DNA of 60,000 bases from Membranipora membranacea (Eukaryota > Bryozoa > Gymnolaemata > Cheilostomatida > Membraniporidae), in the NCBI GenBank assembly GCA_914767715.1, contig OU612071.1:1924001-1984000 (forward strand), read 5' to 3'. Both the position numbers and the translations under genes were made by a program. The first letter of the stretch is position 1; each line of letters opens with the position of its first letter. Below the pieces are notes generated by a model. It searched no databases. It had not been told where the DNA came from and saw nothing but the letters and a program-made list of their open reading frames with translations. Of the stretch, positions 36,301 through 49,442 are shown in pieces.

Positions 36301-38736
36301 TTTCCAACCAGCATTCCAAGCCCGAAACCCCAGTTCTGATACAAAAAATTCAGCCCATATTGAGTGTACCGTTTTTTATACCAATTTTATTGCATCTAAA
36401 ATATCATATCATATTATGTTGAATCAATAGGCTCTAAAGGCTGGCTACTCATATATTTACATTTTTGCAATCGACAATGACACCTTGTCGACATTCAATT
36501 ATCCACACTCTCTTTACTCAACAAAAACATGGTCCATGCGATCACTTCACCTTTGGTTAGCCGGGTAAACCTTCTTCCGGGAGTTATTGCACAATCGAGT
36601 AGAGGGTGCCCTGGGACTGCATCTATACTGCAACACGTTATAATGTTGTTACTTATGAGGATTCGGTTAGCCAAACAGGTGGGCTGCCTCCATAAACAAC
36701 AAATCTGAGATGGCCTCCAAAAAAGTCTGAAGCAATTCTCCACGCGGTGCATTGAAACGATCCAAGTACAATTGAGACCTAAGCTGGATGAAGATATCAG
36801 TTAGAGCAATTACAGACATTGTTTTCTCAGAGTAAATTTTCTAATTCCTCAAGAAAATCTTATTTGTAAACAACCAGTTGTATTGCAGTCTCTGTGTTTC
36901 ATTACAGGGAAAGAATTTGTTACTGTTGTGCCTTGTTTATCTTTTCCAAATGATTTAAAGGCAATGTAATATTAGGATATCAAAACCTGAGGATAACCTA
37001 TGTGTCTCAAGACTGATTAAAATTGAAGGTTGATTTAAATCAGATGTCTTGTCACAAGCCACATCCCGGAGCATAGGCGGCGAAATTCGTTGCCTTAGTG
37101 GCCAGGCCACAATATCTGCGCCAGGTTGCTCTCTGTTTGCACGCAGGTCGGAGGACACCTGGGCGCCAACCAATGCCCAGTAGAAGATGGACCGCAGATA
37201 CATTCGATATGAGGCCCTTTCGATAAATTTAAGGTTCAATGATTGCACAGACCAAGGGTACATTGTGGCAGCATCATTCAAGGATTGTTATAATTATTCC
37301 TATTGTAAAAACTGCCACAATACTGCCTTCCTAGCTATACCCATCGTATCAATTTAGCTAGGATAGTTAGGTGTAATTTAAGCGTATAACTTCATGTCTA
37401 ATTGTGGAGTAAGGCTGTACAAAGAGAAATTTTTAAGGGAGAGCCTGCATATTCTCTTTTTCATTGTAATCAAAAACTTTGAATTCAGTTCATTCTCCAG
37501 AACCCTATAATTGTGACAAATAGATGAAAGGAGTTTTTGGCATCAAGCTTCCCATAACTTTCCCCATGACGCAAAGCTTGCATATACCTTGACCAAGGAG
37601 TAAAAAACTCGGGACCATTTCCCCCTTGTGATTTAATTGTGGACAACGTTTTAACCAGGTTGTTGGCGGGGGTGGAGTTGGGTTTTTTATGCTTCTCGGC
37701 ACTGCGCATTTGGGAACTCTTGTTGAACGGTGATTTCCTCTAGGGTGACCCTTTCTAAATAGATAACATAGTTCCTAGCCTGTGATGAGACAGTGACACC
37801 TGTGGTGTTGTAACATTGCCATCAGAGAAAATTGTTCGATTTAGACAATTAAATTCTTGAGCATTTAAACACGGCTTGTAAGATTTGCTTAAGTACCTAG
37901 CATTGTTCTCCAGCGAAGCTGTGTATAGGATTATATCGTTGATCAGGTGATACAGCAGTACTTTTAATTGTTTTGGTTGTTCTAAATTATTTGGAGCAGA
38001 TTTCATAAGTTTAATAATTAACAAAGGTTCACAACTTGAGTTTCAGTGTGTTATCCTTATTATGAAAGTATCGATAACAATTTGTTTACATAGCAGTTTG
38101 AAAAGATCCGTACAATGAAACAGAAATATATCACATATTCTAAGCAAGACTAAATTATAGTCATAACTCCTTGGTTGAAGCTGGAAACAGTAACCAGTCG
38201 CAGCATTAGAAGGCAGTGTTGTTGAGTTCAACAAGTTTTATTCTTTTTTCTCAATTAAGCAACATGTCAATCTTTTACAACAACACATGTTGTATTACAC
38301 TCTCCGAACCCTCCATTATCTGTTTTAGTTACTGGGTGCAAGCGGACGTGGATGGTATAGCTGCCACCACAATAAGGATATCATAATCACTAAGCTTCAA
38401 CTTAAGAAAACCAATATCAATCATCATTAAATTATGTCAGTTGTCGATGTCATTAAACCAAGTAGTGTATTTTTTCCCTAATCACACAAAACTTAATTTC
38501 AATTATTTGACATCTGGCAGTTTGAAATTATCCACATAATATGACAAGTGTCCAAAACTTTTATTGGCATAATAATTGATCCAACAACTATTAGTATGTA
38601 GGCGTATTAAGTTCAGATCCTGCACCCTACCTCCTGGGAACAATGATATTTCCCTATCAACCATAATTTATATGGAAATAAACAATATGATAATAATAAC
38701 AGCTTCCAGCTCATCAGATGTTGCCTGTCCTGAAAG

Positions 38737-38743
38737 TATAAAA
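38737..38743 (+). promoter_or_regulatory. TATA box, peptide gene copy 3
   Basis: TATAAAA in the conserved array promoter context. Confidence 0.75.
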
Positions 38744-38995
38744 GAAGAGACCAATTAATACAAAGATCACAAGACTACAGCCTCACATCACTGCACAGCA
38801 CTGTCTCAAACCTCTTAATCCACAGTAAGTATCTGGTTGTAAATTTACTGATCAGGAATTGTATGAGGTAATGCCGCGTTGGAAGTAAATTTTTGTATTT
38901 GTTTTTTGTATTATCTCATTGAGGAAGTTTCTATAAATCAAGCTGGTATAATGGAATGCATATTCTTTATCTGATGTAGATAGAAGAAACTGGAA

Positions 38996-39494
38996 ATGAA
39001 GGTCGTTGCACTTCTATCCCTGATCGTTACTGCACTTGGTGAGTTTCACTTCTTCTTCTTGTTTTATATTTTTTCAGTGAATACTGAGACCTGTTCTACA
39101 TGTGGTATTTAGGTAGATATTGGATGACTGATGCATCAATGTTTCCACCGACTGTGGTGTTTTATGATCCTCAAAGACATAATTAAACCATATCTGATAT
39201 AATTAGTTACATTGAGGTCTAAAATACGAATCACCCCATAGCATTTGATCAGATCACATTCACTCCATAAGCGTGGTTGATCTTGAAATGTAATATAATA
39301 GACGGTACAGGATAAACTGTTTGATGATTGTGATGATAATTTATTTATCATCGCAACTGCAAAAGGGTAATGTTCATAAGTTTATAAATTTACACTGTGT
39401 TTTTATAGCTGTTGTACAGATTGAAGCTGGGATCTTAAGTTCGGTGATAGAGTCAGTAGCTACCGAAGTAGCTGTTGACGAAATCGAAGGCTAA
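38996..39494 (+). CDS. Small secreted peptide precursor, array copy 3 (42 aa)
   Basis: Coding exons 38996-39038 and 39409-39494. The signal peptide is MKVVALLSLIVTALA, with Val for the usual Phe at residue 4. The mature part is identical to copies 2, 4 and 5. It shares with copies 4 and 5 a 3-bp CTT insertion just after the exon 2 donor. The promoter, non-coding exon 1 and exon 4 are present, so the gene looks intact although its unit is truncated about 600 bp downstream. Function unknown. Confidence 0.8.
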
Positions 39495-40091
39495 ACACCC
39501 ACCAGCGGACCAAATTGAGGTGAGCAGATACAATAAGACTACAATCTTTGTATTATAGATATTGCACATATATGTACTGATAAGAAAACAAATTATAATG
39601 AAAATTCTAAAATAATTTTATTGGTTGATGCAACTCTGAATATTTGTTTTTTAATGTTGTCGTAAACAAATCAGTTTTATGCATATAAATCAAATTAATT
39701 TATTTTTTCCAAAACATTCTAGGTTCGAGATATGTCTGCAACCAAGAGAAAATCACACAGGATTTATAAGCTCTTGTCAATCAACTGTGTATTGAATCTA
39801 ATTTAATCAATAAATAATATTTAGCAATAAAGCAAAACCTCCTTGCACACAGTTTAATAATTATATTTCAAACACAAATAACAATTCCTAAATTATTATG
39901 GCATTCAGTTTGGTTATGTCATACCCATAAGATAGAGAGCGAAACCTCCTATGCCATTCTACACCATTAAAGGGAACTGAAATTGATTGTTCAAGCCAGA
40001 ACAGTGACAGGACTCACAACATCTGCACGTGCTTACATTGTAAAATCTAAAGTTACTTAAGGGTACCAGAAAGGTACAATTTCATACATGG

Positions 40092-42494
40092 TCAAGGTAT
40101 CTGCAAAAGTTTACCTTTTTGCACACAGCTAAATTCAAAGCTAGCTAACATTTACTCAACATCTTGAATTTATATAGAGCGACACCAATTTAGTACTTGC
40201 TAACATTAGGTCACCCCGTTTGGGGGGGGGGGGTGGTATTGATAATGGACATTGGCAAATTAGACATGTTTGTAACTCCAGATGCCTATGCCCCCTTGCT
40301 AGCAGAACTCGAGCTAGTAGCTATTATTAATCCCTCAACAATTTGCACTTACATTGTGTGCTTGTTATCTTAAGTAATGGGGTAGGAATAGACAGATTTG
40401 TAGCCAGGGATGATATGCCCATGGTGCATTATATTTCTAGGGTTTTGCAACCAAAATCAAGCTATGCCCATCAGACTTGGATACACAGGTTATTCGTAGA
40501 CTAAGGTCTGATCAATCTACTTGTGTTTGAATTTGTGTTATCACCAGAAACATACGAATGCTCTAGACTGGAATGTACAATCTAGGAAGTTTCCTTACTT
40601 ATTCAGAGCATTCCTCACGGCGCAGCGACACTGCTCTATCCACTTAGTTGTAGCGTTGCAATGATTTTGTATGCAAGTGAATTGAGATATTGAAGGTTAC
40701 TGTACGCTCAGACTTAGAATGTGGTTGATAATGCCACTGACTCATATTTTGCCAAATAACAGTATTTCAACAGTGGAATACAAATAAATCTATAAATCTG
40801 TAAACCTTTCAACTGTTCACATAGTTATCCCGTCTGTTCTTGTGGTACCAAAGAGTTTACTGCAGCGACCACAGCTTGACCACAGCTTGACAGCTGTGAC
40901 ATTAAATCATAGTCTCTGATAAAACATCCTTTCAAATTTAGCTGCAGGTATATTAGGCATTGTTATTTGGCCACAGAACTCTATCAGAGACTTGCCGAAG
41001 ATTGTCAAACAGTATCCATCTTGCTATACTAACAAGGCGAGGTGTAACTGAAGCAAGGTGTAAAGGAACTCTTTTACTCCTTGACTGAAGCAAGGCCGAA
41101 CAGTGAATGACTTTTTATTGCAGTGGTTTATTTTCTGTCTGACAGAAAAAAGGACAACACTACTTAACATTACACTTCTTTTCTTCATTTTCAGGATTTG
41201 TTCGGTGCGATAGCTACCTAGCTACTCATCATTCTATTTGAGATGGCATATCGTCTTGAGTTCTCTCCTGTTTTACATTATGAAGCTTTCGTCATCAGGA
41301 AAAGAGATGGCGACACCGTTGTAGGCTAGGCAGGCATTCCAATCTGATCAAAATCAACCCGAAATGGGTTTAATTCATAGACTGAATAATGTTATCAAGT
41401 CTATGGTTTAATTAAAATTACATACATATTTCATAGTCATATTACATTACATTACATATTGTTACATATAATAACGACATCAAGAGGAGCCTGCTCTGAC
41501 TCTTAAGTTATATAATCCAGCACTCTAACTACAAATAAAATATTAGGGATGTGTTTATTGACAGAGAAGCGTTACTAAATTGTGCACCAGCATGAATAGA
41601 AAGTAAAATAATCAATTTCGCTGGGATCTGAAAGTTATGCAGTGAATTCAAGCCTTGTCACAGTGGCCACCCTTTTTGTAACATGCCAGTACAAAGTGAA
41701 TTGTATTATCAGTGGTCTGTTTCAAGTGTTGAGACTGCTGCAAGTGCGGTCAGTAGCAATTTAGTGTTTGACAATGCATATCTAGCCTTGTCACATGCCT
41801 ACCAAGAAGCCGTGTGACAAGGCTAGATAGATCATACAACGATTAACTGAAGGTTCATCTCCCCAAGCTGTCTTAGAATGGTGCATAATTGACCTACACT
41901 GATTTTCAATTGCATTATTATGGACGTTTTTTATTAGTTTTATGTGTCTGTGTGCATGATAAAGAAATAATAAAATCAGAAGAAAAATTGAATCACCGGT
42001 TTCTGAGCTGAATTATAAGGTTGATCTTTGTCTAGTGCATGTGATCACTGTGGGTATGAAGCTTTTCTTTTGTTTTAATGTGCATCTGTTATCAATGGAA
42101 CACATTCCCAACGCTGAGTCGCTGACAATTTAAAATTCAAAGATCGATAGCAGGTTGAGATTCGGTCAGTTTGAGGATGAAATGTTTACAAGTTTGAGAA
42201 CAATGCTCAGTTTGTACATAAATAAATCATAAGATTTAATTGGAATTGATACCTTCAATAATGATGAAGCTATGATATATTATGGTAATACTCATAATAT
42301 AGGGTCCTACAGTATCCTCAGATCAAGAGCTGCTCATTGAAAGAATATAGAAAAAGTTGCAACATTAATTAGTTCATGAAATCAGTCTTATTCAAACACT
42401 TCCTGGGTGTTAACATTAATGTGAATATCAGGCAGGCAGGCAGGCAGGCAGATTTATCTCAGTGATTTTGATTGATTTCTATTAGCTCTCAGTG
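40092..42494. other. Left part of the segment interrupting the array; no gene seen
   Basis: Unrelated to the array unit. Contains a G run (40222-40233), a (GGCA)n microsatellite at 42431-42451 and the presumed promoter of the orphan gene. No exon recognised. Confidence 0.5.
42431..42451. repeat. GGCA microsatellite
   Basis: Five tandem GGCA units shortly upstream of the orphan gene start. Confidence 0.9.
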
Positions 42495-45400
42495 ATGGGT
42501 TGCTGTGTATTGACAAGGTGAGAAATCAAAGTGATCAGCATCATATAAATTGAAATAATTTCCAGGTGCTGACTATATATACGCATTCACATGGGGAAAT
42601 ATTGCAACAGATTTAACAAGGGTGCCAAAATATCATCCAACTCTTTCCATTTTATATTTGATTTCAACAGCTGAATAGCAGCGGAAGACTATAATATTGA
42701 ATTGTCAATTTTAGGAAGTTTGCCCCGTCTACAAACAACAATGAAGAAAATAATAACGACAACATCATGTACAGGCTGGAGACTAAGGTACAGAATGACC
42801 ATGAAGACAGAGTAGCCCAGGCCAACTGTACAGAAGTTTTAGCCCAAAGGAGACTGGACAGATCCCAAGTGACACTGGCAGCCATTCACCTTGAGATGAC
42901 GAAGGAAGTAAATCCGAGGACAGTGCTCACAAATAAGTTCATGGCAGAACACAAGGTGAGAATGCATTATTTGGATATCTTAGATAAAAGAAAATATACA
43001 TAGGTGGTGAAGCCACATAATAGGCAAAAGCTTGCTGGAAAAAAAATTGATTAATTAATAATTAATAGATAAACCAATAAATCATGCTAAATCCTCTAGC
43101 TTTGGTGACTGTGTTCCCAATGAGTGAATGACACAGTGTAGAGGGTTTACGATGATTTATGCATCGATTATTAGGAATCAATTTTCTTTCCAGCCTTGTA
43201 TCATTTCCTCATCAATAATGGGCAGCAGTCAGTAGTTCGTCAAGGCTCACATGCCATTTCAAGTTCAAGTATCCCCAAACTTTGACTTTTATGGAATATT
43301 TTTACGATACTTCTAGGAAGTGGTTCTAGATATGTTTAGACGCTCGGCTGATTTTCTGAAGCATGGGGAAGGTGTGTGGTACAAGGTACTTGAGGATGGC
43401 ATCATCTTCTTTGACGGACCAGATGATGATGAACAGAGAGGGCCTCAGCAACATGTAAAACATTTCCGGTGAGCTAGAATCTAGGCCGTACTTCCAATGA
43501 TATGCCAACATCCTTAAGGAAATAGCTCATTATCCCTCCACAACTGCTTCAACAATTCAAACGGTTCATAGGTTCATAATTGTATTTAGCATACCTAAAT
43601 ACCACATTGGTGACAGAACCAGTATACATACCTGACTCACTGTGATCAACTTGTCTTTGTAGCTCTACTAACATGACTGATATCGAGGGTGAGATAGCTT
43701 CAGACTGGAGCGAGTGTGTGGAGAACGTGTCTTCGCTTGGTATTCAGCTTCTGAAAGAACATTTTGAATGCAGTATGTTATTTCAAACATTGACACTTTT
43801 TAATATATGAATAGCCTTGATTATACTTTTCAATGGCCTCATCGGGAGCGGGTTATCTAAATTTCCCTGAACTTTTGGGGTTCACATTGATTTTTCCCTC
43901 GACCCATTAATGTCAGATGTCACAGCTGGAAAATTGATAAATGATAATAATAATAATATATGATGATAAATATACTAATGGTGTCTGATTTTTACAGACT
44001 CAGCGTCCCAGGATAGTACAGGTGGAATTTCTGAGGGTCTGACAGGAACAGCTACTAGTGGTGAGCAAACCAAAATTTTAATGAATGGCTGTAAAACGTT
44101 TTGGATATTGAAACATTACACAACATTCAGCTGACCTGATTCATACTGCATCACCTTTGTAAAGCTTTGATCAAGGCTACTTCTCCTCAGCATCCCATCT
44201 TTATTGAAAAATAAAGAAATTGGTAAAGTCATGTTGTTGAAAGGGTGTATTTATGTATTATATGTCATTGCAGACTCCGCTACCTTAGCTGAAGATGAAT
44301 GGGAGGCCCCTACTGAGACAACTACCACTGCTCATGGTGAGCTAATACAAGTAATTGTTTTACAGTCAATGAACCTGACCACCTTGGGTGTCAGGGAACA
44401 TATCTTTCGCAGAGGATGAGATTCTTCTGAACCAGCATAATATCACACAGGCTCTATTGTTGAACATGGGAGTCCCCTTCACAATTTCGGTTGTACAATT
44501 ATATCAAAATATTTTTAGATGCAGACCTGATAGAGGACACACCTCAGTTGTTGGATGGAGAGAACAGGGAAGAGGAATTTGGTAGGTTAATTGTTTATAT
44601 CCTTGCTATTGACAATAGAAAATATTTGAGTGGGAAATAGAGATCAGGGGAATAGAAATCGAATAGATTTGCTGTTAGACACACACTATTATTTCTGATG
44701 TGAGCTATAACAACCATATTTCTGTTTCATATGCAGAGTACCAGAGAACACCTGCCGAAGACAGCGATGAAGAGAAAGACTTGGTCTTCGATGCAATTAT
44801 TGACCATGTTACCCCTGACACAGTAACCACAGCAGGTGGGTCTCATCAATGATAGCTCCATAGATAAATCAGAAACCCTCACATCATGCACAGTGATATC
44901 ATATACTGACTTTTTATTATGTAAAAGCAGAGACCATAGATAGTATCTAATTGAGATATTAACAACTCACTGAATTTCATTATGATGTAGATGGTAATCC
45001 AGAAGAGGCAAGAGGAACAGAGACTGCAACAGGAGTGTCAACAGAGACTTTTCAAGACAAAGGTATAAATTTCTGACAGGCAGCACATTGTACCCTAAAA
45101 GAGTGAATTATTCGTTAGAGGAAAAGTTAGCCTAATTCTACCTAACATTTACTCATTCTCTTTACTTACTCCGCTTGCCAAAACTAAGCTCTAGCTAACA
45201 ACAAGTCACATCCTAAATAACCAAACTAAACTCTAGCTTAAATCTAATCTCCTAGGGTATACAATCAGCCTCCACAGAACGATACTTACTTGTAAGATGG
45301 ACACAGGATTCAGGTTACAGCAACTTACAATCCCTAAGTCACCAACTCAGATGTAATAATGCTCACCAATATGACCGTGCAGTTTATCCTGCAAAACATG

Positions 45401-45779
45401 ATACCAGCCTTTCACCTGCCCGGTAATATAACATGCTTCAGACTGACGAATCTTAATAAAAACTGAGAGTAAACATTGACGATAACAGTTTTTTTAAATT
45501 GTAGAGGCGATAATGACAAGACTATGGACCAAGAACGGCCTGCCTAGACAAAAGATTTTGAACTTCATGCATACAAGGAAGAGGGCCCAACAGACCGCCA
45601 ACACTCTTGCAAAACAACTATACATCAAGAAACATCAGGAAGTTAAACAACATCTGAGGACTCTGATAACAAATCTTCACACCTTGCTTGATCAAAGGAA
45701 CGATGAAGGACAATTCAAACAGAATAAGTTGTACCTGAGGATCTGCCAGCATTATTTAAAGCCAATTAAACCCATATGA
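42495..45779 (+). CDS. Orphan ten-exon gene with MGCC N terminus (386 aa)
   Basis: Exons: 42495-42517, 42715-42955, 43317-43468, 43663-43772, 43998-44060, 44274-44336, 44519-44581, 44737-44835, 44991-45062, 45505-45779. They total 1161 nt, every junction is GT-AG and in frame. The N terminus MGCCVLTRKFAPST fits N-myristoylation at Gly2 and palmitoylation at Cys3/Cys4, suggesting membrane anchoring; there is no signal peptide. A charged helical region follows (EDRVAQANCTEVLAQRRLDR), then VVLDMFRRSADFLKHGEGVW. Exons 5-9 encode acidic, Thr/Ser-rich linker, each starting and ending in phase 1; exons 5, 6 and 7 are exactly 63 nt. The last exon encodes a basic, helical, Gln/Lys-rich domain (about 91 residues) ending YLKPIKPI. 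I recognise no family. AATAAA lies at 45902. The short first exon is the least certain part. Confidence 0.75.
45093..45257. mobile_element. MITE related to 6668-7011, in orphan gene intron 9
   Basis: TA|CCCTAAAAGAGT at the left and AATCTCCTAGGG|TA at the right form inverted ends with TA on both sides; length 165 bp. Internal GCTCTAGCTAA/ACTCTAGCTTAA motifs resemble those near the right end of the 6.7-kb element. No coding capacity. Confidence 0.65.
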
Positions 45780-45939
45780 GCTAGTCTCAAAAACTAGGAT
45801 AAATACATTTTTATCAACTTATTCAGTCTAGGTTATTTTTTATCTTCTTCATATTGCATTTCAAACACAGAAAGTTTATTGAAGTCATGTCAATGAAAAA
45901 CAATAAATTTCATGGGCTATGACAAGACCATGTACTACT

Positions 45940-47470
45940 ATGTACTGCACGGGAAGGGAACTCCGACACAATGAAGCAGACAAATGAAATTTACATAGAT
46001 TTTCCACCTGACTACACCTCATCAAATTTAAAATGAAGATGTCTTAAGATTGCAGCTAAAACTCCTTCAACTGCTATTATACAAGGCCAAGGACATCGTA
46101 TGATGAGATACGGAAATTTGTAAGTGATGCCTGAGGGACCAGGCGAATATATAAGGCCAAATGTTTATCAGATCGATGTCTCACCTGATGTTAGAAGACT
46201 ATCCGAGAAGGCTATTTAAATGAAGGGTAGGGTCAAGACAGCTCATAATTCAACTCTTGCTTTCGGCAACCCTACAAGATCTTCTGAAAAGAAATAACCA
46301 CAATAATCAAGCTGATACATTTATGCAGATAACTAGAAGAATGCAATGACATTTTGCAAATACTTGCTAATCAAAGGAACAAATCAACAATGAGTACCAG
46401 CCCCCAGTTACTCCTTGGTAGAATTACGTCATACTTCAAATTTGTATGTGTCAAATTCTTTAATGCAAAATTAGATTTTGTATTAAATGATGTTATAGAA
46501 TTTCTCACATACAAACAGATCTCAATTTTTTTTGATGCTGGGCGACTTCACTTTTTTTGCATATGCCCACCCAACGCTTCTGTAGAAAAAAGATAAGATT
46601 TGAAGCAATGAGATATATATAATATATATCAGCGATTCACCATAGTTTACAATAAATTAAGGAAACAACCGCTGCTCCATGCATCACTCAGTCTTGAAGA
46701 ATGTATACTACATTTTCCTATCAGAGCCTCATGTGATATGATTTGGAAGGAGCTTGAAACCTGTGTTCTACTTACAACTCATTCGATGATAGGATCTGTG
46801 AGATGTTATCATTCACGTGCTTGTAAATAAAAATCTTTTCCTGCAAAGAACAACATAACTTCATCAAACATTGAAGAAATTAAATCTAAGTGTTATGAGG
46901 CTGAGTGACTTAAAAAAGTGTGGTTGGAATAATAGAGACAATAGACTAATCTTGGAGTATTGTAGGACCCTAACCTCAGGGCGCATGACACCAGGGAGAG
47001 CCAATTAAAATTTGACTTTGGTGAAAGTGGATTTGCAAGGAGTTTTCCTTCTCTGTTTTGAGAGTAGACAATTGAAAGTTAGCGATGAATTCATCCCATT
47101 GCAAAGTTGTCTAGCCTTAACTTTTTCACGGGAAGGAAACTCCTACACAAATATAGCAGAGAGATCAAACTTTTTTAAAAGAGCTGTAATTTGCAGGTTG
47201 ACCTTCACATGCTGCAGCTTTTGTGACACCAGGAAATGAACATTGTGTAATACGCAGACGTATGAACCAATACTGAAATTGGGAATCAATAACTGAATGA
47301 CCGGGAGAAGTAATGTTTATCTGGTAGATACCTTACCTGATATTGGAAAGCTTGCAGACTATCCAAGTGGGTAGAGTAGAGTCAAGACAGCTTCTAAGTC
47401 AATCCTTGTTTCTGGAGACTCATCTAAATCTAAAAAGACTGAAAAACATTAACCATAGAAATTTGAGAAG
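45940..47470. repeat. Diverged direct duplication, about 1.18-kb spacing
   Basis: Two copies of roughly 350-400 bp (45940-46340 and 47120-47470) share several islands, including GGGTAG-GTCAAGACAGCT. Indels between the islands make it an old duplication. Confidence 0.55.
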
Positions 47471-48239
47471 ACACTTCAAAGCAGGTAGAGCTTATCAATG
47501 GTCAACAAAGTTATTGGATGCAGAATTGAGAGTTGGCACTGACAATTTATCAGTAGGCCTAGATCATTACAACAATGATCAAAACTGATATCTGACAATC
47601 CTCTATTCTATATAAAAAAATAGGCAACAATGGTTGAAATATAAATATATTATGTTGTGAGTGATGGAAAAGTTTGAAGTCATGTAACTGATGGGAGGTA
47701 ACGCACCAACCGTAATTCCTAAGAGTGAACTAGCATATAACATAGCTATAACATGCTGGAGTGAAAGTCGAGCCTCAACAGATGCTTCACCTTTCATAGC
47801 TATGGTCTCGTTAGGTGGGTATCCCTATTAACGCCACGGTTCTTTGACTTGAGTTAGTATCTATAAACAAGAACATTAAGACTATAAAAAAAAAAGTGAA
47901 ATGAACTATGATGGAAACTCTGTGGTGCAAATAGCATGTGAATACAATTCTGGGGTTTGTGTTTAATGATGTTACTAGACCTATTAAGCCAACTTAACCC
48001 AGAATTTAGCTATCCTCAACATTTTTCAAAAAATACTGAGCACTTCCATAGTGAAGGGTCTGCTATTCATTGTGGGGAGATCATTCATTACAAGTTTTCC
48101 CATATCTACCTGAGGTAACGTCAGATAATATCAGGATACTTGGTAATAGATAATAAAACTTTTCTATTTTGGGTCACCAGCACAGAACAGAATTGTTGCT
48201 AATGCGACTGGTTGTGGAAAGCATGTAATTAGATTTTCG

Positions 48240-48312
48240 GTCAGCTGGGCTTAGTGTTCAAGAGTCTGATCCCTTGCGATTGTGAGACCGGTGCTTTATC
48301 AACTGGGCTACT
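48240..48312 (-). other. Degenerate tRNA-like sequence
   Basis: The minus strand reads AGTAGCCCAGTTGATAAAGC then ACCGGTCTCACAATCGCAAG, like the A-box, D-arm and anticodon arm (CAC) of a tRNA. The T-arm is degraded, so it is probably a SINE head or pseudo-tRNA. Confidence 0.4.
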
Positions 48313-49067
48313 TCTGATCCTGAATCACACAAAGTGTAGACATGGTTTGGAGTTAATCTGGGACTACATTAAGATCGACCTAATGTGCTTGTTTCAGTTA
48401 GATCCACACTAACAACAAGTCTACTTCTGAACACTAGAGTAACTATGAATAATACTATTACATAAATTGCACAAATTCCGTAGATATGGCTAGTAAACTA
48501 ACTCTGACTCGAGCAAGATGTTTAGTTCGAGGTGTAATCCCAACCTCACGACAGAAGCAAATGTTACATGATGAACAGACCAAATTTTAGGACTGCTAAA
48601 TTTTATTTTCGGAATAGTATGCGTGATGCAATTTTAACTGGATTGTAAATCACTCTATTCACTGTAGCCTTAGTGCCCAAGAAATATTAAAAGGACCTAG
48701 AAATTACCACTACGCCTCTTTGCCAGCAACAACCCAAAAAAATCGGCAAATGTGATGACAATGATGGAGGAGAGAGTGGATTGAGGCCAACCTTAGCCTG
48801 TATTGACAAGCTAAGCCATAGTCAAGATAAGCTGCTGAAGTACTTCAAAACCAACTTTGCTCAATTAGGCCTATTGTATCTACGCCAATACATTCACAGC
48901 ATTGGTTGGTTAACTTTTAGCAAACATGCGTAGCACGCTGTGTTTTGGGTCCCAGTTATGTTACTATGTAATTATAAACTGAATTGAGTATTCCTTTTCA
49001 TCCTACCAATTGACTGTATACTTATGATTATAATTGCATTGTGTTGCCCCTATTCATAATTATGTCA

Positions 49068-49442
49068 ATTTAACCACAGACAGCAGGTCACTGACAGTTG
49101 ATTTGATGAGTTGCAGCCTTGTGGGTGTGTGGTTTGTGTTTGTTGTGGTGAAGATGGGAAGCTTGCGTGAACCAAGTTATCGCGGCTGTGGAGCTTCTGT
49201 ACCCGCCAATTACGTTGCTCAGATGAGTCACTTCTCTCTCATTGATCAGAATATTAACTTCTCACCAATGAGAGAGAAGTGACTCGTCTGAGCAACGTAA
49301 TTGGCGGGTACAGAAGCTCCACAGCCGCGATAACTAGGTTCATGCAAGCTTCCCATCTTCACCACAACAAACACAAACCACACACACACAAGGCTGCAAC
49401 TCATCAAATCAACTGTCAGTGACCTGCTGTCTGTGATTTAAC
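49068..49442. mobile_element. 361-bp foldback element with 7-bp target duplications
   Basis: The element (49075-49435) begins CACAGACAGCAGG and ends with its exact inverse. The inversion continues inward for roughly 165-170 bp per arm with very few mismatches, leaving a short loop around AATATTAACTTCTC (about 49250). It is flanked by ATTTAAC on both sides (49068-49074 and 49436-49442). No transposase. The superfamily is uncertain: 7-bp duplications and CACAG ends do not clearly match hAT (8 bp). Confidence 0.88.

Larger units (their letters stand above)
32034..38124 (+). repeat. Tandem array unit 2 (6091 bp)
   Basis: Closely similar to units 3-5. Same order as unit 1, with the internal duplication at about 35647-36250 and 36608-37180. 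It lacks the 386-bp segment of unit 1 (join at about 37610, AAAAAACTC|GGGACC). Confidence 0.9.
38125..40091 (+). repeat. Tandem array unit 3, truncated on the right
   Basis: Starts like unit 2 but is cut after AGGTACAATTTCATACATGGT at 40091, where other units continue ATACATTGAACTC. The part upstream of the peptide gene shares with unit 4 a short deletion (the AGTTACACAGTGATTTAGCG segment present before units 2 and 5 is missing), suggesting that units 3 and 4 derive from one duplicated block. Confidence 0.88.
45780..49074. other. Non-coding, with a diverged direct duplication
   Basis: Downstream of the orphan gene. Segments about 45940-46340 and 47120-47470 are related: CACGGGAAGG-AACTCC-ACACAA near their starts, and AGACTATCC followed by GTCAAGACAGCT and TCAA-TCTTG-TTTC near their ends. 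Open frames here are short and unsupported. A degenerate tRNA-like sequence sits on the minus strand near 48240-48312. Confidence 0.5.

Noticed and set aside
37485-37709. Minus-strand frame containing NLVKTLSTIKSQGGNGP in units 2 and 4
   Set aside because: Reads like protein, but in unit 1 the frame continues differently after GGNGP because of the 386-bp segment, and no start, splice or homologue supports it.
46354-47588. Three plus-strand frames of 75-81 codons downstream of the orphan gene
   Set aside because: They fall in and around an old diverged duplication, differ between its two copies and lack splice or start context.
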